A stretch of DNA of 19,089 nucleotides, taken from contig CAKTLG010000032.1 of the NCBI GenBank assembly GCA_934572465.1, forward strand, positions 1 to 19,089, written 5' to 3'. Every line of letters begins with the position of its first letter. The first letter of the stretch is position 1. This DNA is from an uncultured Oscillospiraceae bacterium (lineage in GTDB: Bacteria; Bacillota; Clostridia; Oscillospirales; Oscillospiraceae). This document shows, in pieces, positions 7,349-13,179 of the stretch. The translations under genes and the position numbers were made by a program. The notes beneath the pieces are model-generated. The model saw only the letters and a program-made list of their open reading frames with translations, searched no databases and was not told the DNA's origin.

Positions 7349-8524
7349 ATGGACAAAAAGGACGAGATCATCCTCCAGCAGCTCGACGTCATCCGCACGA
7401 TGACGCAGAACAACCTGAACCGCATGGGCGGCGACTTCTGGGGCGCGCCGCTGACGCCCGACGTGCCGAAGTCTGCCGCGCCGAAGCAGGATGCTCCCAA
7501 GGCGAACGCATCAAAGGGCGCGGACGGCGCAAAGCAGGGCGGCCCTACCGCCGTCTCCAACGGCGGCGACGCAAAGAAAGAGGAAGAGGAAGCGCTTCCC
7601 CCGCCGGAGAAGATCGAGGATCTCAAAAAGGAGCTCGACACCTATATCGGTCTTGGCGAGGTCAAGCGCGAGGTGAATAACCTCATCAGCATGGCGACGG
7701 TCTTCAAGCGGCGCGAGGAGGCGGGACTGCCGAACGCGGACTTTTCGCTCCACATGGTCTTTACCGGCAATCCCGGCACGGGCAAGACGATGATCGCGCG
7801 CCTGATGGCGCGCATCTACCGTTCGCTCGGCATTCTCTCCAAGGGCCAGCTCGTCGAGGTCGACCGCAGCGGGCTCGTCGCGGGCTACGTCGGACAGACG
7901 GCCATCAAGACGAGCAAGGTCATCGAAAAGGCGCTCGGCGGCGTGCTGTTCATCGACGAGGCCTACGCCCTCAACGGCAAGGGCGACAACGACTTTGGCC
8001 AGGAGGCCATCGATACGCTGCTCAAGGCGATGGAGGATCACCGCGACGACCTTGTCGTCATCGTCGCGGGCTACGACGGTCTGATGGAGAAATTCATCCA
8101 TTCAAACCCCGGCCTTGAATCCCGCTTCAACCGCTATCTGCACTTTGACGACTACACGCTCGAGGAGATGTTTGCGATCTTCGAGATGCGCTGCCGCAAG
8201 TCGCAGTACACGCTCTCGCCCGACGCCGAGCAGGACGTGAAGGACTTTATCTACGACGAGAATTCCGACGGCATCACCTTCGGCAATGCGCGCGGCGTGC
8301 GCAACCTCTTTGAGCAGATCCTGACCGAGCAGGCCAACCGCCTTGCCAGAATGGAGACGTTTACCAAAGAAGACCTTATGACCATTACGCGCGACGACGT
8401 GCTCCACGCGCGCGGCATGGAGGACGATGTCACGGCCGAGCAGGCGGAAGCGGCGGCGGACAAAGCCGCGGAAACTCCCGCCGGCGCTCCCGATGCGGAT
8501 GCGCCGCGGCAGGATAAGGAGTAA
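7349..8524 (+). CDS. AAA+ ATPase of the CbbX/CfxQ/SpoVK family
   Basis: A cytoplasmic AAA+ ATPase of 391 residues. The N-terminal helix (1-30) is followed by a low-complexity Ala/Lys/Asp linker (about 38-85). The ATPase core has Walker A GNPGTGKT (140-147), the family pore-loop signature LVAGYVGQTA (176-185), Walker B LFIDEA (200-205) and an arginine-finger region GLESRF (Arg259). A helical lid with GNARGVRNLFE follows, then an acidic Ala-rich tail. CbbX acts as a Rubisco activase and SpoVK in sporulation; no Rubisco is present, so the client is unknown. It starts 3 nt after the preceding stop with GAGAGGG 8 nt upstream, making it the fourth gene of the apbE operon. A strong terminator follows. 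Confidence 0.9.
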   Translation: MDKKDEIILQQLDVIRTMTQNNLNRMGGDFWGAPLTPDVPKSAAPKQDAPKANASKGADGAKQGGPTAVSNGGDAKKEEEEALPPPEKIEDLKKELDTYIGLGEVKREVNNLISMATVFKRREEAGLPNADFSLHMVFTGNPGTGKTMIARLMARIYRSLGILSKGQLVEVDRSGLVAGYVGQTAIKTSKVIEKALGGVLFIDEAYALNGKGDNDFGQEAIDTLLKAMEDHRDDLVVIVAGYDGLMEKFIHSNPGLESRFNRYLHFDDYTLEEMFAIFEMRCRKSQYTLSPDAEQDVKDFIYDENSDGITFGNARGVRNLFEQILTEQANRLARMETFTKEDLMTITRDDVLHARGMEDDVTAEQAEAAADKAAETPAGAPDADAPRQDKE

Positions 8525-8557
8525 AAAAGAAAGGACGCTCGCGCGTCCTTTCTTTTT
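8524..8557. terminator. Bidirectional terminator (AAA ATPase / GAPDH)
   Basis: A perfect 15-bp stem (8524-8538 with 8543-8557), a 4-nt loop, and flanking A and T tracts on both sides. It begins in the ATPase stop codon and ends 8 nt before the GAPDH stop, so it serves both converging genes. Confidence 0.92.
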
Positions 8558-8564
8558 ATCCTTT

Positions 8565-9647
8565 TTACTTTTCCTCAGCCTTTTCCTTCGGCGCGTCCTT
8601 GGGGACGACGCGCTTTTCGGGGATCACGCGGCCCTCGTCCACCTCGACCATGTGCTCGAGCAGACGCACGACCATGTTGGAATAACCCCACTCGTTGTCG
8701 TACCACGCGATCAGCTTGACAAAGTCGTTGTCGAGCATGATGCCGGCGGTCTCGTCGAAGATGCAGGGGCAGGGATTGGCGATCAGGTCCGTGGAGACGA
8801 CCTGATCGGCCGTATAACCGATGATGCCCTTCATGTTCGTCTCGCTCGCGTGACGGATGGCATAGCAGATATCGGCATAGGTGGTCTTGACCTTGAGGTG
8901 GGCGGTCAGGTCAACGACGGAAACGTCCGCCGTGGGAACGCGGAAACTCATGCCGGTCATCTTGCCGTAAAGCTCGGGGATCACGCGGCCGACGGCCTTG
9001 GCGGCGCCAGTGGAGGAGGGGATGATGTTATTGAGGATGGAACGGCCGGTGCGCCAGTCGCTGCCGCCGCGGGAGTCGACCGCCTTCTGCTTGGCGGTGG
9101 CGGCGTGGATGGTGGACATGAGCGACTGCTCGATGCCGAACTCCTCGTTGACGACCTTGGCAAGCGGCGCAAGGCAGTTGGTGGTGCACGAGGCGTTGGA
9201 AACGACCTTCATGTCGGAATGCAGCTGCATGTGGTTCACGCCCATGACGAACGTGGGGGTGACCTCATCCTTGGCGGGCGCCGTCAGGATGACCTTCTTC
9301 GCGCCGCCTTTGAAGTGGCGGGATGCCTTTTCGGTGGAATTGTAGGCGCCGGTGGACTCGATGATGTACTCCGCGCCGCAGCTCGACCACGGGATCATCG
9401 CCGCGTCGGACTCGCTGAACACGCGGATGGTATGACCGTTGACGATCAGGTTCTGATCCTTGTGCTCGACCGTGCCGCTGAACTGACGAAACACCGAGTC
9501 GTACTTGATCATGTAGACCATATAGTCCAGATCCGCCTTGCGCAGATTGATGCCGCAGATGTCGAACTTCTCCGGATGCTCGACCATGATGCGCAGTACG
9601 ACGCGGCCGATTCGGCCGAAGCCGTTGATGCCCACTTTGATAGCCAT
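8565..9647 (-). CDS. gap: Glyceraldehyde-3-phosphate dehydrogenase, type I
   Basis: Glycolytic enzyme that oxidises glyceraldehyde 3-phosphate to 1,3-bisphosphoglycerate. In the 360-residue product the NAD-binding motif is INGFGRIGR (7-15), the active-site Cys154 is in [11 protein letters not shown], and His181 is in [16 protein letters not shown] closes the catalytic domain. Two oddities: after the second strand the sequence reads [12 protein letters not shown], without the Asp that usually follows INxx and favours NAD over NADP, and the C-terminus carries a charged tail of about 20 residues ([17 protein letters not shown]) beyond the usual end. The ATG at 9647 is preceded by GGAGGAG; a frame extension upstream is not needed. 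It is monocistronic with its own promoter. Confidence 0.96.
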   Translation of the reverse strand: MAIKVGINGFGRIGRVVLRIMVEHPEKFDICGINLRKADLDYMVYMIKYDSVFRQFSGTVEHKDQNLIVNGHTIRVFSESDAAMIPWSSCGAEYIIESTGAYNSTEKASRHFKGGAKKVILTAPAKDEVTPTFVMGVNHMQLHSDMKVVSNASCTTNCLAPLAKVVNEEFGIEQSLMSTIHAATAKQKAVDSRGGSDWRTGRSILNNIIPSSTGAAKAVGRVIPELYGKMTGMSFRVPTADVSVVDLTAHLKVKTTYADICYAIRHASETNMKGIIGYTADQVVSTDLIANPCPCIFDETAGIMLDNDFVKLIAWYDNEWGYSNMVVRLLEHMVEVDEGRVIPEKRVVPKDAPKEKAEEK

Positions 9648-9679
9648 AGTAATGCTCCTCCACGAAATGTTGTCATAAT

Positions 9680-9705
9680 TGCGGCGAAGCACCCCTTGCT
9701 CCGCA
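9680..9705 (-). other. Hairpin in the GAPDH leader
   Basis: In the 5' leader a stem of 5 plus 4 bp with a 3-nt bulge (9680-9684 with 9701-9705; 9688-9691 with 9697-9700) encloses a CCCCT loop. It lies about 33 nt before the start codon and could stabilise or regulate this highly expressed mRNA. Confidence 0.45.
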
Positions 9706-9718
9706 CTCAGTCACACAC

Positions 9719-9746
9719 ATTATATCATGGGAAGTTTTTTTGTCTT
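9719..9746 (-). promoter_or_regulatory. Promoter of the GAPDH gene
   Basis: Minus strand: a perfect TATAAT (9724-9719) with an extended TGA just upstream (TGATATAAT), and AAGACA (9746-9741) at 16 nt as a moderate -35. The leader is about 65 nt. Confidence 0.72.
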
Positions 9747-9847
9747 CCCCTTTGCCGAAAAAAGGTAGCCGAACTTTCTTTGTCAAATATGTGCATTACT
9801 TACAAAAATAAGCAAAACCATTTGTTTAACTTCTCCAAATATTCCAT

Positions 9848-9865
9848 ACATTTGAAACATTTGAA
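9848..9865. repeat. Tandem 9-bp repeat upstream of GAPDH
   Basis: ACATTTGAA occurs twice in direct tandem inside an AT-rich stretch (about 9780-9870) between the GAPDH promoter and the pta terminator, in an otherwise GC-rich region. No gene is seen there. Confidence 0.6.
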
Positions 9866-9881
9866 GCATACATCAGGGCGC

Positions 9882-9914
9882 AAAAAAGGCGGCTCCCGTT
9901 CGGGAGCCGCCTTT
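9882..9914 (-). terminator. Intrinsic terminator of pta
   Basis: A GC-rich stem of about 13 bp (9885-9897 with 9902-9914), a 4-nt loop, and six T in a row on the minus strand, 14 nt after the pta stop. Confidence 0.93.
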
Positions 9915-9928
9915 CTCTTTTTGAAGCA

Positions 9929-10903
9929 TTACGCAAGCGCCGCGGTGATGATGGCCATGGAGTAGACCTCCTGCGCGTTGCAGCCGCGGGAGAGGTCGTT
10001 GATCGGCGCGTTCAGGCCCAGCAGGATGGGGCCGTAGGCGTCGAAGCTGCCCAGACGCTGGGCGATCTTGTAGCCGATGTTGCCGGCGTTGATGTCGGGG
10101 AAGATGAAGGTGTTGGCGTGGCCGCCGACGCCGTCGGCGATGTGCTTGGTCTTGGCGACCGTCGGGGAGACGGCGGCGTCGAACTGGAACTCGCCGCCGA
10201 TCGGGGTCTCGGGCATGAGGGCCTTGGCCTTCTCGCAGGCGTTGCGCATCTTGTCGACATCCTCGCCCTTGCCGCTGCCGAGGGTGGAATAGCTCAGGAA
10301 CGCGACCTTCGGGTCAACGCCGAAGATCTTGGCGCATTCGACGGTCTCCTTGCAGATCTCGACGAGCTCATCCTCGCTGGGCTTGATGTTGATGGCGCAG
10401 TCGGCCATGGCGAGCACCTCGTTCTCGCCGGAAGCGGCGGGACGGACCATGATGAAGCAGGAGGAGACGATCTTGTTGCCCGGCTTGGTCTTGATGAGCT
10501 GCAGCGCGGGACGGACGGTGTCGGCCGTGGAATAGGTCGCGCCGCCGAGCAGGCAGTCGGCCTTGCCCATCTTGACGAGCATGGTGCCGAAGTAGTTGCT
10601 CTTCTTGAGCGCGGCGCGGCACTCGTCGGCGGTCATCTTGCCCTTGCGCAGCTCGACCATCTTCTCGACCATGGCGTCCATGCCGTCATAGTTTTCGGGG
10701 TCGATGATCTCGGCGCCGCGGATGTTGAAGCCGACGTCCTCAGCGGCGGCGGCGATCTCGTCGGCATTGCCGACGAGCACGGGCTTTAAGAAGTTACCGG
10801 ACAGCAGACGTGCGCTTGCCTCCAGAATGCGGGGGTCGGTGCCCTCGGTGAACACGATGGTCTTGGGGCTCTTTTTCAGCGTGGCGATCAGTTTTGCAAA
10901 CAT
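9929..10903 (-). CDS. pta: Phosphate acetyltransferase
   Basis: Cytoplasmic enzyme that converts acetyl-CoA and phosphate to acetyl phosphate and CoA, the step before acetate kinase in acetate formation. The 324-residue product is the short, catalytic-domain-only form. Seen: KTIVFTEGTDPRIL near the N-terminus, LLGGATYSTADTVRPAL in the middle, GGEFQFDAAV, and the C-terminal ANTFIFPDINAGNIGYKIAQRL and GPILLGLNAPINDLSRG segments characteristic of Pta. The ATG at 10903 follows AGGAGG at 6 nt, and an in-frame upstream start is rejected because it would absorb the leader. No acetate kinase gene is adjacent. A phosphate butyryltransferase is a related possibility, but the C-terminal motifs favour Pta. 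Confidence 0.94.
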   Translation of the reverse strand: MFAKLIATLKKSPKTIVFTEGTDPRILEASARLLSGNFLKPVLVGNADEIAAAAEDVGFNIRGAEIIDPENYDGMDAMVEKMVELRKGKMTADECRAALKKSNYFGTMLVKMGKADCLLGGATYSTADTVRPALQLIKTKPGNKIVSSCFIMVRPAASGENEVLAMADCAINIKPSEDELVEICKETVECAKIFGVDPKVAFLSYSTLGSGKGEDVDKMRNACEKAKALMPETPIGGEFQFDAAVSPTVAKTKHIADGVGGHANTFIFPDINAGNIGYKIAQRLGSFDAYGPILLGLNAPINDLSRGCNAQEVYSMAIITAALA

Positions 10904-10923
10904 AATTATCCTCCTGTATCTGG

Positions 10924-10944
10924 TGTGCCGCCCTTTCCGGCACA
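10924..10944 (-). other. Small hairpin in the pta leader
   Basis: A 7-bp perfect stem (10924-10930 with 10938-10944) with a 7-nt loop, between the promoter and the ribosome binding site of pta. No T run follows, so it is not a terminator. Confidence 0.4.
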
Positions 10945-10959
10945 AAATTCACGCGCATT

Positions 10960-10988
10960 AGTATACACCTCTTTTTTCCCCGTCTCAA
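10960..10988 (-). promoter_or_regulatory. Sigma-A promoter of pta
   Basis: Minus strand: TTGAGA (10988-10983), 17-nt spacer, TATACT (10965-10960); both hexamers match 5 of 6. It lies back to back with the M23 peptidase promoter about 75 bp away. Confidence 0.85.
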
Positions 10989-11062
10989 GGGAATTTGACG
11001 CAAAAGTTTACAAATTTTCAAAACTTAGGCAACATTATAGCGGTATCTTTCGCCAAAAAGAC

Positions 11063-11091
11063 TTGACGCGGCGGGAAAAAACCGCTATGAT
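11063..11091 (+). promoter_or_regulatory. Sigma-A promoter of the M23 peptidase gene
   Basis: TTGACG (11063-11068), 17-nt spacer, TATGAT (11086-11091). Transcription would start near 11098, directly at an inverted repeat (11100-11114). Confidence 0.87.
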
Positions 11092-11099
11092 AGGGAGTA

Positions 11100-11114
11100 G
11101 TTACAATTTGTAAC
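11100..11114. promoter_or_regulatory. Inverted repeat at the transcription start of the M23 peptidase gene (possible operator)
   Basis: GTTACAATTTGTAAC is a perfect inverted repeat with 7-bp arms around a single central base. It begins 9 nt after the -10 box, a usual position for a repressor site. The cognate regulator is unknown. Confidence 0.5.
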
Positions 11115-11151
11115 TTTTTTTATTGTCTTTTTCTCTAAGGAGTATGTGATA

Positions 11152-12876
11152 ATGTCAGAGCAGGATCGATCCAGACAACGCACGCGCGGCGAGCGCGGCA
11201 CAACGGCTGCGCAAACGCCGGACAGAGCGCGTGAGCGCCGCCGGCGCTCACGCACGGAGCCGCCCCGGCTGCGCGCGTGGTTCGCATCGCTCGCGCTGCA
11301 TGTGTACGCGTTTTTCGCCGGTCTCGGCCGCCGCATCCGCCGCATCGGCCCGCGCGCCCGCACGCTCATGCGCGAATCGCGCGAGCGCAACTTCCCCGAA
11401 TCCAACCGCTTCCTGATCCAGCTCATCCTGCTGGTGGGCGGCATGTTCCCGATGTGGCGCTCGCTGCTGCGGGAAAGGACGCAGGCCCTGCGCCGCCAGC
11501 GCAACCACGCCGCCGGCGCGCACGAGCACTGCTGGCACGCGCGGCGGCTCAACCCGCTGTACTTCATCGGCGGCGCGGCAGCCGTTGCCGCGGTCGCGCT
11601 GTTCTTCTCGTTCTTCACGCTCGGCACGGTCGTTGAGTACAACGGCAGCGTGGTCGACACCGTGGGCAGCGCGGTGACGGCGAAGAAGGTCGCCGCGAAG
11701 CTTGAGAGCATCACGACCGAAACGCTCGGCAAGGCCTACACCATCGCCGACGACGCCATCCACTATTCCACCACCTTCGTCCGCCGCAGCGACATCGCCG
11801 AGACTGCCGATTTCGAGCAGGAGCTGGCAGACGAGCTGGGGCAGGTGACCTACGGCTACTCGCTCTACGTCGACGACGAGCTGATTGGCTCGACGGAGTA
11901 CGCCGGCGCGCTGGATGATCTTCTCGAACAGCTCAAGCAGATCTACGTCTCCGCCGATACGCTTTCCGTCGGCTTTGTGGAAAATGTCCGCATCGCCGAG
12001 GGCTACGTGCCGACCGAGAGCATCATGAACCTTGGCACGATCGCCGAGCTTCTGAACTCCACCAAGGCCGGCGAGGTGACGTACACGGTCGTCAAGGGCG
12101 ATACGTGGGGCCAGATCGCCAACAGCAACGGCATGACCGCCGCGGAGCTGGAGGCGCTCAACCCCGGCTACGACATCAACCGCATCCACATCGGCGATAC
12201 GCTCACGCTCTCGAACGCCGTGCCGTATCTGACCGTCAAGGTCACCGAGCGGCAGAACTATATCGACGATGTCAACTACGAGATCAATTACGTGGACGAC
12301 TCCACGATGTATCAGGGCGACGAGCGCGTGCTGTCCAAGGGCGTATACGGCAAGGCCGACATCGTCGCCGACGTCACCTACGTCAACGGCGAGGAGCAGG
12401 AGCGCACGGTCATTTCCTCCGTCACGCTCTCCGACCCCGTGACCGAGACGCGCGCGCGCGGCACCAAGCCGCGGCCGACCTGGTTCCCCACCGGCAGCTT
12501 CCGCTGGCCGTGCTCGGGCCGCATCACCTCGTACTTCGGCTACCGCAACACCGGTATCCGCGGCGCGACGAGCAACCACAAGGGCATCGATATCGCCTGC
12601 GCCTACGGCACGGCGATCTACGCGGCCGACGGCGGCCGCGTGACCTACGCGGGCTACAAGGGCGCGATGGGCTATGTGGTCATTATCGACCACAACAACG
12701 GCTATGTAACGTATTACGAGCACAATTCCTCGCTGCTCGTCTCGACGGGACAGACCGTTTACAAGGGCCAGCAGATCGCCAAGGCGGGCCGCAGCGGCGT
12801 GGCGAGCGGCGTCCACTGCCACTTTGGCATCATGCGCAACGGCTCGTATGTCAACCCGCTGAACTATCTCGGCTAA
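11152..12876 (+). CDS. Membrane-anchored M23 metallopeptidase with LysM and G5 domains
   Basis: Predicted peptidoglycan endopeptidase of 574 residues. In order: a very basic, Arg-rich N-terminal region (1-136), one membrane helix (about 137-156), an extracellular spacer, a LysM peptidoglycan-binding domain (about 310-354, YTVVKGDTWGQIA to GDTLTLS), a G5 domain (about 358-436) and a C-terminal M23/LytM domain (about 463-569). The zinc ligands are present: His476 and Asp480 in HKGID, and His557 in HCH; His524 and His555 fill the other active-site positions. So it is probably active in wall remodelling or cell separation. The ATG at 11152 has AAGGAG 9 nt upstream; an in-frame GTG at 11146 is too close to it. 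Monocistronic, with promoter and terminator. The 130-residue basic cytoplasmic tail is unusual. Confidence 0.93.
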   Translation: MSEQDRSRQRTRGERGTTAAQTPDRARERRRRSRTEPPRLRAWFASLALHVYAFFAGLGRRIRRIGPRARTLMRESRERNFPESNRFLIQLILLVGGMFPMWRSLLRERTQALRRQRNHAAGAHEHCWHARRLNPLYFIGGAAAVAAVALFFSFFTLGTVVEYNGSVVDTVGSAVTAKKVAAKLESITTETLGKAYTIADDAIHYSTTFVRRSDIAETADFEQELADELGQVTYGYSLYVDDELIGSTEYAGALDDLLEQLKQIYVSADTLSVGFVENVRIAEGYVPTESIMNLGTIAELLNSTKAGEVTYTVVKGDTWGQIANSNGMTAAELEALNPGYDINRIHIGDTLTLSNAVPYLTVKVTERQNYIDDVNYEINYVDDSTMYQGDERVLSKGVYGKADIVADVTYVNGEEQERTVISSVTLSDPVTETRARGTKPRPTWFPTGSFRWPCSGRITSYFGYRNTGIRGATSNHKGIDIACAYGTAIYAADGGRVTYAGYKGAMGYVVIIDHNNGYVTYYEHNSSLLVSTGQTVYKGQQIAKAGRSGVASGVHCHFGIMRNGSYVNPLNYLG

Positions 12877-12915
12877 AAACAAAGGACAGATGGCTTGCCA
12901 TCTGTCCTTTGTTTT
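12877..12915 (+). terminator. Intrinsic terminator of the M23 peptidase gene
   Basis: A perfect stem of about 17 bp with a 4-nt loop (12877-12893 with 12898-12914), A-rich on the left and ending in TTTT, right after the stop codon. Confidence 0.93.
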
Positions 12916-13061
12916 AATTAAGTTTGCACTGCGCTGCATGCACGCGCCGAAGGCGCACACACTCCGCTCCGTGAGAGGTGTAAATTCTGACGCACATGTC
13001 GTCAGAATTTACGATTAAGATCATTCCGCGTCTGCGGACGCGAAAGTCTGCGACGCTGGTG

Positions 13062-13095
13062 CCTGTTTTCTGCCCGCAGGGGCAGAAAATGCGGC
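13062..13095. repeat. Hairpin repeat unit A
   Basis: The unit begins CCTGTTT, forms a 10-bp stem (TTTTCTGCCC with GGGCAGAAAA, loop GCAG) and ends AAATGCGGC. A second unit with the same borders but a different stem lies 63 nt downstream. Confidence 0.6.
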
Positions 13096-13124
13096 GGGTG
13101 AGGGACGGAGAATGCTGCTTCCGG

Positions 13125-13155
13125 CCTGTTTGCCGCCGGAAGCGGCAAATGCGGC
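13125..13155. repeat. Hairpin repeat unit B
   Basis: Same borders as unit A (CCTGTTT and AAATGCGGC) but the stem is TTTGCCGC with GCGGCAAA around CGGAA. The stem bases differ from unit A in a paired way, so pairing is preserved. Its left arm overlaps the loop of a competing 9-bp stem (13117-13143). Confidence 0.6.
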
Positions 13156-13179
13156 ACGGCGGCCGTTTGCTATCTTTTT

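Larger units (their letters stand above)
12916..13179. repeat. Gene-free island of stacked inverted repeats
   Basis: No plausible gene lies here. In order: a GCGCC/GGCGC hairpin (12944-12956); a perfect 12-bp stem with 7-nt loop (12981-12992 with 13000-13011); CGCGTC/GACGCG (13027-13042); a 10-bp stem with 4-nt loop (13066-13075 with 13080-13089); a 9-bp stem (13117-13125 with 13135-13143); and an overlapping 8-bp stem (13129-13136 with 13142-13149). It lies between the M23 terminator and the folC stop, where the two genes converge. No clean hairpin plus T run serves folC, so the island may act as its 3' end. Confidence 0.75.

Noticed and set aside
9815..9840. Possible Rex (NADH-sensing) site, TTTGTTTAAC, upstream of GAPDH
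   Set aside because: Only a half-site is recognisable, without the second TTAACAA-type arm, and it is far from the promoter.
8427..9965. Plus-strand open frame of 512 codons opposite GAPDH
   Set aside because: It crosses a strong terminator and mirrors GAPDH; the composition is that of a shadow.
10904..10959. Riboswitch in the pta leader
   Set aside because: Only one 7-bp hairpin is present in a leader of about 50 nt, too short for a known class.
11248..12960. Minus-strand open frame of 570 codons opposite the M23 peptidase
   Set aside because: The plus-strand gene has promoter, ribosome site, domains and terminator; the opposite frame has none.
12916..13179. CRISPR array
   Set aside because: The repeats are inverted, unequal and only doubled; there are no regular spacers and no cas genes.
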